NCBI GenBank assembly: GCA_002151545.1
Contig: CP021237.1
Coordinates: 2,418,001-2,482,000, forward strand
Reading direction: 5' to 3'
Length of the DNA: 64,000 nt
From: Sphingobacteriaceae bacterium GW460-11-11-14-LB5
GTDB taxonomy: Bacteria; Bacteroidota; Bacteroidia; Sphingobacteriales; Sphingobacteriaceae
Made by a program: the position numbers and the translations under genes. Below the pieces are notes generated by a model. It saw nothing but the letters and a program-made list of their open reading frames with translations. It made no database searches and was not told the DNA's origin. Shown here in pieces: positions 25,923 to 34,173 of the stretch (the first letter of the stretch is position 1; each line of letters begins with the position of its first letter).

Positions 25923-25958
25923 TATCGCAATATTACGATAGATAAATCGGATATCAAA
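25923..25958 (-). promoter_or_regulatory. arsR: arsR promoter and operator
   Basis: Minus-strand TTTG (25955-25958), 19 nt, TAATATTG (25928-25935) form the promoter. The near-perfect palindrome TATCGCAATATTACGATA (25923-25940) covers the -7 box, as expected for an ArsR operator. Confidence 0.75.
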
Positions 25959-26057
25959 ATTTATTTTCATTTTCAGTTTACAAAACAGATTATCTACAGA
26001 ATTGTATAGTTTATTTACCATAAACGCATTTATAAATGAAGATTAAACAAAATTAAT

Positions 26058-26471
26058 ATGTGGAAATTTTATGCCATATTATCTGCTGTATTTGCAGCTG
26101 CGACAGCCATTTTAGCTAAAGTTGGATTAAAGGGTGTTAATGGAAATATAGCAACAGCCATAAGAACCATTGTGATCTTATTTATTGCATGGGGCATTGT
26201 GCTGGCCACAGGAGAAATTACCCAGCTTAAAACATTGAGCAAAAACAACCTCATATTTTTAGGTTTATCGGGCCTTGCGACAGGTTTATCGTGGATTTTC
26301 TATTTTAAAGCGATCGAAACAGGAAATGTTTCTAAAGTTGCACCGATTGATAAATTAAGTGTAGCTATTGCGATGGGTTTAGCCTTTTTAATTTTAAAAG
26401 AACCGATTGAAGCAAAAACATTAATTGGTGGAGGCTTAATTGTTGCAGGTAGTTTGGTGATATTACTTTAA
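26058..26471 (+). CDS. small EamA-family membrane protein
   Basis: A 137-residue protein with four or five hydrophobic helices. It forms a single EamA/DMT module (residues about 3-136), half the size of typical ten-helix DMT transporters, so it probably works as a dimer. Motifs 'AKVGLKGVNGNIATAIRT' and 'APIDKLSVAIAMGLAFLILKEP' are characteristic of the half-size type. It is divergent from arsR. A role in metalloid export is not supported by family knowledge. Confidence 0.85.
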   Translation: MWKFYAILSAVFAAATAILAKVGLKGVNGNIATAIRTIVILFIAWGIVLATGEITQLKTLSKNNLIFLGLSGLATGLSWIFYFKAIETGNVSKVAPIDKLSVAIAMGLAFLILKEPIEAKTLIGGGLIVAGSLVILL

Positions 26472-26569
26472 AGAGCTGGCGTATTCTTTTATCCAAGGAG
26501 GCACTGAAAACAAAGAAATTTGATTGATAATGAACTTTGGTTATGCTCAGACTTACAGTTTAAAAAAGT

Positions 26570-26655
26570 CGTCATCTCGACCGGAACGTAGTGGAGTGGA
26601 GAGATCTATCTCGAGACAGATTTCTCGGCTACATTGCACTGCGCTCGAAATGACG
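26570..26655. repeat. palindromic repeat, TCATTTCGAG family
   Basis: CGTCATCTCGACCGGAACG at the left and CGCTCGAAATGACG at the right are inverted copies. It lies between two convergent genes. Confidence 0.75.
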
Positions 26656-26667
26656 ATATTCGGAAGG

Positions 26668-26703
26668 TAAAAAAACCGTCAACTAATTAAAGTTAACGGT
26701 TTA
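26668..26703 (-). terminator. intrinsic terminator of the GH92 gene
   Basis: On the minus strand AAACCGT and ACGGTTT arms (with a mismatch, then AAC/GTT pairing) surround an AT-rich loop and are followed by a T-run. It lies 25 bp after the GH92 stop codon. Confidence 0.7.
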
Positions 26704-26727
26704 ATTTGTACAGGGATATGAGAAAAA

Positions 26728-29013
26728 TTATTTCTTTGGTTTCGGGCTCATATAAAAACTAAGCTTTCCGCCATTGGTGATATCTGAGTGTTTAATTTTA
26801 TGATCGGTAATTTCTTTGCCGTTCAATAAAACTTTCTCTACATAAACATTTTTATCACTCTGTTTAATGGCCTCAACCGTAAATGTTTTGCCGTTTTCTA
26901 AGTTAATTACTGCATTGTTAATCAATGGGCTACCCAACGAATATACATCAGAACCTGGTGCTACCGGATAAAACCCTAATGAAGAGAACATGTACCAGGC
27001 GCTCATCTGCCCGCAATCGTCATTTCCACCTAAACCATCGGCAGTAGGTTTATACTGCATGTTTAAAATGTGGCGGATCTGCGCCTGCGTTTTCCATGGC
27101 TGATCGGTCCAGTTATACAGGTAAGCGATATGGTGAGCAGGCTCATTACCATGTACATAACCACCAATAATACCTTCGCGGGTAATATCTTCCGTATGCG
27201 CAAAAAACTCATCTGGTAAATGCATAGTGAACAAAGTATCCAGACGGGTTGCAAATTTCTTTTTACCGCCCATCATTTCGATCAGCGAAGCCGGATCCTG
27301 TGGCACAAAGAAACTGTAGTTCCAGCTATTGCCTTCAATAAAACCTTGTCCTTCGGTATCTTTTGGATCAAATTCTTTTTTAAATGTTCCATCCGCCAAT
27401 TTCGGACGCATAAAACCAGTAGCACTATCGTAATTGTTTTTCCAGTTGTTAGCACGTTTGATAAATTCATCATAAACATCCATACGGTTTAATTTTTTAG
27501 CCAATTGTGCAATCGACCAGTCGTCGTAAGAATATTCCAGGTTATTCGAAACTGAAATGCCAGATTTTTCGGCCGGGATGTAACCTTTATCCATATAATA
27601 GCCAATTCCCTCATAGTCGCGGTGTTTTGCTGTTGCAATACAGGCATCTAAAGCCTTGTTCGCATCGCCACTATAAGTACCTTTTATAATCGCATCAGCA
27701 ATTACTGAAACACTATGATAGCCACTCATACACCAGTTATCATTAGCATAGTGCGACCAGATTGGCAACATATGCAAACTGCTCTGGTCGTAATGCGCCA
27801 GCATCGATTTTACCATATCGTTACTGCGGCCAGGCTGTGTAATATTGAAGAATGGATGTAAAGCACGGTAAGTATCCCAAAGCGAGAACGTAGTGTAATT
27901 GGTAAAACCTTCTGCTTTGTGTACACCCTGATCTAACCCTTTATACTCGCCATTGATATCGGTATAGGTGGTAGGATTGATAAAAGCATGATACAATGCG
28001 GTATAAAAATTGATTTTATTATCGTTAGAAGTCATTACCTGTATTTTATTCAATTCTTTATTCCAGGTCGACTGTGCCTGAGCCCTAACTTTTTCGAAAT
28101 CCCAGCCCGAAATTTCTGCACGCATATTCTGCAAGGCATTTTCCTGGCTTACCGGCGATAAGGCAAACTTAATTTTGATCTTCTCTCCTTCCCGGGTATC
28201 GAAATCAAAGAACATTTTTAGCTTTTTCCCAGCAATTTCTGGGAAGTTCTGTTCCTGGTTAAACTTGCCCCAAAAGCCTCTGTAAGCTTGTTTGGCATCG
28301 TAGCTTTTACGGCCATAACTTTTAAAAGGTTTAGAAAAACTCATCGCAAAATAAACCGTTCTGGTTCTGGCCCATCCGTTGGTTTGGCGGTAACCTGTAA
28401 TTAAGGTATCATTTACCACACGAACGTAAGTCCAAACCGTTTTTTCTTCGTAATTGTAAATACCGGCCATCAGATCCAAAATAATATGCGATTGATCTGA
28501 TTTAGGGAAAGTATATTGGTGCATCCCTACCCTCGTGGTTGAGGTTAATTCGGCGGTAATGTTATCATCATCCAACTTTACTTTGTAATAACCTGCCTCT
28601 GCAACTTCGTTGGCATGCGAAAATGCCGAACGGTAACCACTTTTAGGATCTGATGCCGTACCAGGGTTTAACTGTAATTTACCTTGGGTTGGCATAATGA
28701 GAAAATCGCCTAAGTCTGAGTGACCGGTACCGCTAAAATGGGTATGACTAAAACCGGTAATTGTTTTATCCTCATATTTATAACCTGCACAGTATTTATA
28801 TACATCGCCGTTGTATTTTCCATTTACTTCGTAAGATAAAGTATCCGTTTCGGGACTTAGCTGTACTGAGCCAAATGGAACCGTAGCACCAGGATAAGTA
28901 TGCCCCATTTTCGAGGTGCCGATAATGGGCCGAACATACTGCACCAGATTCTGCTGTGCTGATGCAAGCATGGCCGATAGCAAAAGACAAGGCAGGATAA
29001 TTTTTTTAATCAT
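26728..29013 (-). CDS. GH92 alpha-mannosidase, exported
   Basis: A 761-residue glycoside hydrolase family 92 enzyme (calcium-dependent exo-alpha-mannosidase, often alpha-1,2). The signal peptide MIKKIILPCLLLSAMLASA is followed by VRPIIGTSKMGHTYPGATVP near residues 27-46, the family start. The C-terminal catalytic domain has TTFSLWDTYRALHPFF and GGNDDCGQMSAWYMFSSLGFYPV, the Ca/acid region. The length is normal. It acts in the periplasm or on the surface on mannose-rich glycans. There is no SusC/SusD pair here, so it is not in a classical polysaccharide utilisation locus. Confidence 0.94.
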   Translation of the reverse strand: MIKKIILPCLLLSAMLASAQQNLVQYVRPIIGTSKMGHTYPGATVPFGSVQLSPETDTLSYEVNGKYNGDVYKYCAGYKYEDKTITGFSHTHFSGTGHSDLGDFLIMPTQGKLQLNPGTASDPKSGYRSAFSHANEVAEAGYYKVKLDDDNITAELTSTTRVGMHQYTFPKSDQSHIILDLMAGIYNYEEKTVWTYVRVVNDTLITGYRQTNGWARTRTVYFAMSFSKPFKSYGRKSYDAKQAYRGFWGKFNQEQNFPEIAGKKLKMFFDFDTREGEKIKIKFALSPVSQENALQNMRAEISGWDFEKVRAQAQSTWNKELNKIQVMTSNDNKINFYTALYHAFINPTTYTDINGEYKGLDQGVHKAEGFTNYTTFSLWDTYRALHPFFNITQPGRSNDMVKSMLAHYDQSSLHMLPIWSHYANDNWCMSGYHSVSVIADAIIKGTYSGDANKALDACIATAKHRDYEGIGYYMDKGYIPAEKSGISVSNNLEYSYDDWSIAQLAKKLNRMDVYDEFIKRANNWKNNYDSATGFMRPKLADGTFKKEFDPKDTEGQGFIEGNSWNYSFFVPQDPASLIEMMGGKKKFATRLDTLFTMHLPDEFFAHTEDITREGIIGGYVHGNEPAHHIAYLYNWTDQPWKTQAQIRHILNMQYKPTADGLGGNDDCGQMSAWYMFSSLGFYPVAPGSDVYSLGSPLINNAVINLENGKTFTVEAIKQSDKNVYVEKVLLNGKEITDHKIKHSDITNGGKLSFYMSPKPKK

Positions 29014-29715
29014 ATCTTTTTAAAATTTAGCTTGTTTTATTGAAAATTCTAAGGTATTAATTTATCTTCAAATATGCATAAAAAGAAAGACTAAAACGTT
29101 TAAGTAAAACAAAAAATACATTACTAATTGTTGAAGATACAATTTATATCTTTTTTGCTATTATTTTAAATTCTAATAACCAGGGTTCCGAAAGCTTGTA
29201 AACTGACAAGTAGAAATTGCTTACTGATTGGGGCGTTACCCAATCCCGTGAAATACGGGAAAGGGTCAGGCTTTTCAGGGCTGCGCTTCGCTCCGGTACC
29301 GGTGAAAACCGGCACTGAACCCTTGCAATCCTTAACGCGCATCTACTCTCTTAAGACACTTAACTGGTTTCCGCTCGTTCCAAACGCACGGATAAATAAC
29401 CTGGCAATTTGATGATAGCATTAATTTAAGGGTTAGAAGCACCAACCCAGGTTAAATAAACCCCTGCCTGCAACAGGCAGGTGATAGAACGGAGAGCCCG
29501 CAGCGAGGTACGAGTGAGGACTTGAAGGGATAGCAGGACTGCCGACAGCCATTAACACCGGACCACTCATTTTCAAAACTATTGACCACCTAAGCCATCT
29601 TAGGGCAACTAAGTGATAAATCCAGGCAATTTAGTAACCGCTTTTTACAAGTAACTGACTTGCTTTAAATAATTTCAGCTAAATAAACCTTATTTTTGCA
29701 TCCAATATTTTTAAG
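29014..29715. other. 702-bp gap with structured repeat-like DNA
   Basis: No convincing gene is found. About 29215-29345 and 29455-29560 are more GC-rich than the flanks and full of small hairpins (TCCCGTGAAATACGGGA, CCGGTGAAAACCGG, and a perfect 8-bp stem CCTGCCTG/CAGGCAGG at 29463-29481). The stretches 'GGGGCGTTACCC...AAAGGGTCAGGC' and 'GAGAGCCCGCAGCGAGG...' look like a degenerate interspersed repeat of this bacterial group. The mnmA promoter is at the right end. Confidence 0.5.
29691..29698 (+). promoter_or_regulatory. mnmA: -7 box of mnmA
   Basis: TATTTTTG fits TAnnTTTG and ends 17 nt before the mnmA ATG. The -33 element is poor (TTTA with a long spacer). Confidence 0.45.
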
Positions 29716-30807
29716 ATGAGTAAACACGGTAGAATTCTGGTTGCCATGAGTGGCGGGGTTGATAGTTCGGTAGCGGCGGTAATGTTGCATGAGCAAGGTT
29801 ATGAGGTTATTGGATTAACCATGAAGACCTGGGATTATGCTACTTCTGGTGGTAGCAGTAAGGAAACTGGCTGTTGCTCGTTAGATAGTATTAATGATGC
29901 CCGTACACTTGCCGTAAACTATGGTTTTCCGCATTATATTCTGGATATCAGGGATGAATTTGGCGATTATGTAATTGACAATTTCGTTGATGAATACCTG
30001 GCGGGAAGAACGCCAAATCCATGCGTTTTGTGCAATACACACATTAAATGGGAAGCTTTACTAAAACGTGCTAATAAACTCGATTGCGAATTTATTGCAA
30101 CGGGGCATTACGCCAATATCCGTCAGCAAGACAGCGGCCGTTATGTGATTTCGAAAGGAAAAGACGAAAATAAAGATCAATCTTATGTATTGTGGGGCGT
30201 TTCGCAAGAAAATCTTTCACGTACTAAATTCCCATTGGGCAGTTTTGCAAAATCTGAAATCAGACAGATGGCTTTGGATATGGGACAGGAAGAACTGGCT
30301 AAAAAATCGGAGAGTTACGAAATTTGTTTCGTTCCGGATAATGATTACAGGGCTTTCTTAAAACATAAAGTAGAAGATTTAGAAGACAGAGTAGCTGGCG
30401 GAAATTTTATTTTAAGTAATGGAATGGTCGTTGGACAACATAAAGGTTATCCTTTTTATACCATTGGCCAGCGTAAAGGTTTAGGTGTTGCCTTTGGCGA
30501 ACCTATGTTTGTAACGCAAATCCTGCCAGAAAGCAATACCGTAGTTTTAGGTAAAGCTGAGGAGCTTGAACGCCGCGAAGCGATGGTACGCAATATTAAC
30601 CTGATAAAATACGCCAGCATTGAAGAACCCATGAATGATGTGATTACCAAAATCCGTTATAAAGATGCGGGTATGTTAAGTACAATTGTTCAGGAAAAAG
30701 ATAAAATGCGCGTCGTGTTTGATCATAATGTTTCGGCCATTGCACCAGGTCAATCGGCAGTATTTTACGAAGGAAATGATTTATTAGGTGGAGGATTTTT
30801 AGTTTAA
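29716..30807 (+). CDS. mnmA: tRNA-specific 2-thiouridylase
   Basis: A 363-residue enzyme that thiolates U34 of tRNAs for Lys, Glu and Gln. The PP-loop ATP motif VAMSGGVDSSVAAVML is near residues 8-23. Catalytic cysteines are Cys103 (TPNPCVLCN) and Cys204 (YEICFVPD). The C-terminal beta-barrel domain (GQRKGLGVAFGEPMFV onward) is complete. It is a single gene ended by a strong terminator. Identification is secure. Confidence 0.97.
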   Translation: MSKHGRILVAMSGGVDSSVAAVMLHEQGYEVIGLTMKTWDYATSGGSSKETGCCSLDSINDARTLAVNYGFPHYILDIRDEFGDYVIDNFVDEYLAGRTPNPCVLCNTHIKWEALLKRANKLDCEFIATGHYANIRQQDSGRYVISKGKDENKDQSYVLWGVSQENLSRTKFPLGSFAKSEIRQMALDMGQEELAKKSESYEICFVPDNDYRAFLKHKVEDLEDRVAGGNFILSNGMVVGQHKGYPFYTIGQRKGLGVAFGEPMFVTQILPESNTVVLGKAEELERREAMVRNINLIKYASIEEPMNDVITKIRYKDAGMLSTIVQEKDKMRVVFDHNVSAIAPGQSAVFYEGNDLLGGGFLV

Positions 30808-30856
30808 TTACCCTATCCTATTGTTCGGTGCATTGGTATCATTCTCCTATAAGATA

Positions 30857-30910
30857 GACCCTGAAATAAATTACCTTCGGTGAGCTCGCTAAGTCTCGGT
30901 TCAGGGTGAC
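30857..30910. repeat. palindromic repeat with insert
   Basis: GACCCTGAAATAAATT and TTCAGGGTGAC are the ends of the GTCACCCTGAA family. The middle (ACCTTCGGTGAGCTCGCT) is an insert that recurs in reverse orientation near 63203-63225. Confidence 0.65.
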
Positions 30911-30928
30911 CACCGAAAAAGAAAACAA

Positions 30929-30964
30929 AAAACGAGTTGCCAAATGGCAACTCGTTTTTTGTTT
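30929..30964 (+). terminator. intrinsic terminator of mnmA
   Basis: The perfect stem AACGAGTTGCCA/TGGCAACTCGTT has a 2- to 4-nt loop and is followed by a T-run. An A-run on the other side makes it potentially bidirectional. Confidence 0.85.
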
Positions 30965-31118
30965 ATTGATTATTATGCATACTAGAACGCGTCATGCGGA
31001 ATTTATTTTACAAGAAGAAATAGTGTTTTCAATTGCCTTGTAGCTACTATGTGGTCAGCATCTTTTTGTAATTAATTAATGAGTTACAATCATATTAAGA
31101 GTTATTATCATAATGATA

Positions 31119-31144
31119 GATCCTGAAATAAATTCAGGATGACG
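31119..31144. repeat. short palindromic repeat GATCCTGAAATAAATTCAGG
   Basis: The right half of the GTCACCCTGAA family, ending GATGACG. It lies just after the stop codon of the next gene on the minus strand. The rest of the gap 30808-31160 shows only the two repeats and the mnmA terminator. Confidence 0.7.
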
Positions 31145-31160
31145 AAACGATTAAATATTA

Positions 31161-31475
31161 TTACTCATTTCCCTTAAAAACATTAATCGATGCCGTTTTC
31201 CAGTGAATGTAACCTAAATTACCACAGGTTTGGGCTACAAAGTTTTCTACATCCTCCGGCACATCGTTAACTACACGCCACCTAATTTTATACTTTGGGT
31301 TATAACTGATATAAACCACCAGATCATCACTACGCTGCCCGATGGCATGTAAATGCTGTAAATGAATATCCTGTAAATCTGCAGCAGCAATCCGCAGTCT
31401 TTCATTCATGATTTTACCTAATGAAAGATCTGGTCTAAAATCTGTTTCGAATATGGCTAAAACGGTAACGGTCAT
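31161..31475 (-). CDS. hypothetical protein, 104 aa
   Basis: I do not recognise this protein. The ATG at 31475 (MTVTVLAIFETDFRP) is preferred over an upstream one at 31502 because it gives a soluble N-terminus that starts on a beta strand. Two alternating hydrophobic strands near 55-75 (DDLVVYISYNPKYKIRWRVV) and a single Cys (AQTCGNLGYIHWKTASINVF) are visible. There is no signal peptide or membrane helix. Coding quality looks normal for this genome. Confidence 0.6.
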   Translation of the reverse strand: MTVTVLAIFETDFRPDLSLGKIMNERLRIAAADLQDIHLQHLHAIGQRSDDLVVYISYNPKYKIRWRVVNDVPEDVENFVAQTCGNLGYIHWKTASINVFKGNE

Positions 31476-31768
31476 AGAAAAAATAAATATATCAGCAAAC
31501 AAACCAAGCTAAAAGCTTTTTGTTTAAAATCATCAATTAAATACATGGAATTACTGCTTAGATATTCCCAGTATTCTGTCTCTCCAAAAGCAAATCTATA
31601 CTAAAAAAATTAGTATCAAAATTTATTTTCATATTTTTTTTAGTCAGCGTAAAAATTATAGAAACGCATGACACGCGCTGATAAGAAGGTTAATAACTCT
31701 AATATTGTGCATAACTATCTTAAACATCTGATAGCTAGGTGAGTATCTATATAATAAAAGTAGAGCTT

Positions 31769-32131
31769 ATGAAAAAGTGCATCTATGTAGTCGAAGACAA
31801 TCCGAATATCAGGGAAATCATCGAATTTTTATTAATCGAAGAACTTTACGAGGTAAAGACTTGTCCAAACACAAACGATTTTTGGCTTCAAATGAGTAAA
31901 CACCTGCCAGATATGGTCATTCTTGATATCATGTTACCTGATGGCAACGGACTGGATATCTGTAATACCCTAAAGCGAAATATTAAAACACATGATATTC
32001 CGGTCATGATGATGTCGGCTAATAACCACTTAAACGCCGTTAAGGCTAAATGCGATGCGGAAGATTTTATCAACAAACCTTTCGATCTGAACGATTTTGT
32101 TAACAGAGTAGATAAATATTTACTCAACTAA
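31769..32131 (+). CDS. stand-alone response-regulator receiver domain
   Basis: A 120-residue CheY-like protein with only a receiver domain. The acidic pair is in VVEDNPN (residues 5-11), the phospho-acceptor is Asp53 (VILDIMLPDG), the switch Ser is in MMMSANN and the Lys in FINKPFD. No output domain follows. No sensor kinase gene is nearby, so its partner is elsewhere. ATG 31769 is used; an upstream GTG adds ten residues outside the fold. Confidence 0.9.
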   Translation: MKKCIYVVEDNPNIREIIEFLLIEELYEVKTCPNTNDFWLQMSKHLPDMVILDIMLPDGNGLDICNTLKRNIKTHDIPVMMMSANNHLNAVKAKCDAEDFINKPFDLNDFVNRVDKYLLN

Positions 32132-32136
32132 GCAAA

Positions 32137-32220
32137 AATGAGGATGTATCATCAATATATAGTGTCACCCTGAATTTGTCGAGGGGCAAGACTATACAAA
32201 TAATACATCCTCATTCTTTT
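32137..32220 (+). terminator. terminator with a repeat in its loop
   Basis: AATGAGGATGTAT (32137-32149) pairs perfectly with ATACATCCTCATT (32203-32215), followed by C and a T-run. The 53-nt loop contains the start of a GTCACCCTGAATTTGTCGAG repeat. It ends the receiver gene and abuts the convergent azoreductase stop codon. Confidence 0.75.
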
Positions 32221-32222
32221 TT

Positions 32223-32819
32223 TTAAAGCACTATGCTTTCAACCGCTTTATCCAGCGCCTCATCTTTCAGGTTAGGCATACTTAAACCTTCAGCCCTGAT
32301 TGCCGTAATATCTACCATACCCATAAAACCAAGCACGGATCTTAAATACGATTCGGTAAAATCGTAAGCCTTCATTGGCCCCTCCGAATACACACCGCCT
32401 GAGGAAATGGCCAGGTAAACTTTTTTGTTTTTAACCAAACCTTCAGGACCCTTTTCAGAGTAACTGAATGTCTGACCTGCACGCGCAATGTGGTCAATCC
32501 ATGATTTTAAGGTAGAAGGAATACCAAAATTGTACAGCGGTGCACCGATTACAATCGCATCGGCATTTTTAAGTTCAGCAATGGCTTCGTTAGAATGTTT
32601 AATGGCTTCCGCAAATTCTGATGTATGGTTTTCTACCGGCGTAAAGAAAGAATTGATATGCACCTCCTCCAAATGTGGAAAGGGTGTATCCGTTAAATTG
32701 TGCGTAATTAAACTGCTGCCAGGATTTGCGGCCTGTAATTTTTCTACAATGGCATTTCCCAATTTAATGCTGAAAGATGCTTCGCCTCTTGGGCTTGATA
32801 TAAGATGTAATATTTTCAT
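32223..32819 (-). CDS. azoR: FMN-dependent NADH-azoreductase / quinone reductase
   Basis: A 198-residue flavodoxin-like protein. The FMN-binding start is MKILHLISSPRGEASFSIKL, the family loop is VIGAPLYNFGIPSTLKSWIDH (about residues 93-113), and ISSGGVYSEG forms the second FMN contact. Such enzymes reduce quinones and azo compounds with NADH. ATG 32819 is chosen because the flavodoxin motif starts there. Palindromes in its promoter region suggest control by a quinone- or redox-sensing repressor. Confidence 0.88.
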   Translation of the reverse strand: MKILHLISSPRGEASFSIKLGNAIVEKLQAANPGSSLITHNLTDTPFPHLEEVHINSFFTPVENHTSEFAEAIKHSNEAIAELKNADAIVIGAPLYNFGIPSTLKSWIDHIARAGQTFSYSEKGPEGLVKNKKVYLAISSGGVYSEGPMKAYDFTESYLRSVLGFMGMVDITAIRAEGLSMPNLKDEALDKAVESIVL

Positions 32820-32842
32820 TTTTTTTGCCTTTTTATGTCTGG

Positions 32843-32865
32843 CAAAATTATAGATACGAAGTATC
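32843..32865 (-). promoter_or_regulatory. azoR core promoter with palindrome GATACGAAGTATC
   Basis: The minus-strand -7 box TAATTTTG (32843-32850) lies 23 nt from the ATG. Next to it is GATAC-GAA-GTATC (32853-32865), a perfect 5-bp inverted repeat. TTTG at 32865-32868 is too close (14-nt spacer) for a consensus -33 element. Confidence 0.5.
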
Positions 32866-32877
32866 AAAAAGCTATTA

Positions 32878-32911
32878 CTATACCAGAGGATAGTGCTATC
32901 CTTTAGTATAG
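32878..32911. promoter_or_regulatory. symmetric 34-bp palindrome upstream of azoR
   Basis: CTATAC, 3 nt, AGGATAG, TG, CTATCCT, 3 nt, GTATAG: both arm pairs are perfect and symmetric. It may be a repressor site for azoR. On the minus strand it is followed by CTTTTTG, so it could instead (or also) terminate the upstream DUF4142 gene. Confidence 0.55.
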
Positions 32912-32938
32912 CTCCTAGTCTACGCGAAGAAAAAAAGC

Positions 32939-33634
32939 CTATTTATTGGATTTATCAGCCAAAGCATAAACTTGTTTTAAATGCTTTCGTAAGGTTGGTA
33001 AATATTTATTTGCATATGCTTTAATATCATTATTGGTAGATTTCGATGCTTTCTCAAATAGTGCAACCGCATCTTGATGATCAACAAGCATTATCTCGAT
33101 ATAAGCTTTATCAAATGAAACCCCGTTTAAATTATTTAATTTTTCGATCGCATTGGTCACGTCAGCTTCAGTAACACCATTCGCAGTTTTTTTCGCCAGA
33201 CCAGTATTACCTGCCTCACCTCCCGCATTTTTGGTTCTTGAGGTATCTTTCATATTTTCAGGTGATGAATCTACCCTGCCATCAGGCCTTTGTCCACCTT
33301 CAGGCGTATTCATTGGCAAATCAACCTTTTTAAGTTTTGCCAATCCCCTTAATTCTTCGTTAGCCTTGGTATGATGATCAACCATCATCTGGCCAAACGC
33401 TTTAACCTTTTTATCGCTCGCTTTATCTGACGCAATTTTACCAGTTAACATTTCTTTCATCCCTGCAATAGCTGCCTGTTGCAAAAATTGAGCGGTGGTT
33501 AAACTATCTTGTTGATTAATGTAATCAAATGACCTTGTATAATGCCAGTAGGCTTTTGCAACAGCATTAAATGAAGTAGCTGAAATAATCATTCCCACTA
33601 CTGCTATTTTCCTGGTATTGAAATGGTTTTTCAT
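32939..33634 (-). CDS. DUF4142 protein, exported
   Basis: A 231-residue exported protein with a signal-like N-terminus (MKNHFNTRKIAVVGMIISATSFNAVA). The DUF4142 ferritin-like helical domain covers about residues 43-225, with the same D-H pairs as the lipoprotein at 10572 (FGQMMVDHHTKANEELR and IEIMLVDHQDAVALFE). A polar linker of about 45 residues (near 110-155) splits the domain and is absent in the other copy. No lipobox is seen. The function is unknown; stress or envelope roles are only guesses. Confidence 0.8.
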   Translation of the reverse strand: MKNHFNTRKIAVVGMIISATSFNAVAKAYWHYTRSFDYINQQDSLTTAQFLQQAAIAGMKEMLTGKIASDKASDKKVKAFGQMMVDHHTKANEELRGLAKLKKVDLPMNTPEGGQRPDGRVDSSPENMKDTSRTKNAGGEAGNTGLAKKTANGVTEADVTNAIEKLNNLNGVSFDKAYIEIMLVDHQDAVALFEKASKSTNNDIKAYANKYLPTLRKHLKQVYALADKSNK

Positions 33635-33802
33635 TGTTAAGTAATTAAGGTAAATGCATGAGTAAAACCCCTCTAACATTTAAAAAGTTTGAGCAAATCA
33701 TATCCATCTTTTAAAAACCTTACAACACCAGTGGTTTAAGATTTAAAATTTTCTTTAAACTTAACCTGATCTGAATCTGTTCTACTATAAAAGACTTTTA
33801 CT

Positions 33803-34117
33803 ATGGAAAATCAAGAAAACAATCAACCTGAAGAAGAAATTCAAAACATCGAACAGTTTCAGATCAACCGTTCGGAAGGAAATGCAGCCGATGGCCACGC
33901 TTCTCCAGAGCAAGCCGAAGATGACGCATATACGGAGGATGAAGTTCCGTTTGCGGATGGAGAAGGAACACAGCTAAATGAAGAAATCAATGATCCGGAA
34001 GACGAAGAAGATGAAGATGATGATGAAACAGAAACGAATGACTATAACGAATCTGACATAGAAGAACTGGATAAAGATCCAAATGCCTACGACGAGGAAG
34101 ATAGTGAAATGTTATAA
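33803..34117 (+). CDS. highly acidic 104-aa protein
   Basis: A small protein in which roughly 40 percent of residues are Asp or Glu (for example DPEDEEDEDDDETE near residues 70-83). It lacks hydrophobic segments and is probably disordered. I do not recognise a family. A terminator follows directly. Such acidic proteins can act as DNA mimics or histone-like counter-ions, but nothing in the sequence proves that here. Confidence 0.65.
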   Translation: MENQENNQPEEEIQNIEQFQINRSEGNAADGHASPEQAEDDAYTEDEVPFADGEGTQLNEEINDPEDEEDEDDDETETNDYNESDIEELDKDPNAYDEEDSEML

Positions 34118-34141
34118 GCTTATTATGTCTCTTATAAAAGG

Positions 34142-34173
34142 TGCCAGATCAGCAATTATCTGGCATTTTTATT
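34142..34173 (+). terminator. intrinsic terminator of the acidic-protein gene
   Basis: TGCCAGAT/ATCTGGCA stem with an 8-nt loop followed by TTTTTATTT. The T-run overlaps the stop codon of the convergent channel gene. Confidence 0.8.

Noticed and set aside
25957..26021. Longer N-terminus of ArsR and an overlapping frame
   Set aside because: The promoter and operator (25923-25958) lie within the extension, so translation must begin at 25915.
26058..26471. Arsenite exporter beside arsR
   Set aside because: The protein has a half-size EamA fold, not ArsB/Acr3, and is divergent from the ars genes.
29215..29560. Possible tRNA or rRNA fragment
   Set aside because: The stems do not form a cloverleaf, and no GTTCGAATC-type T-loop is present.
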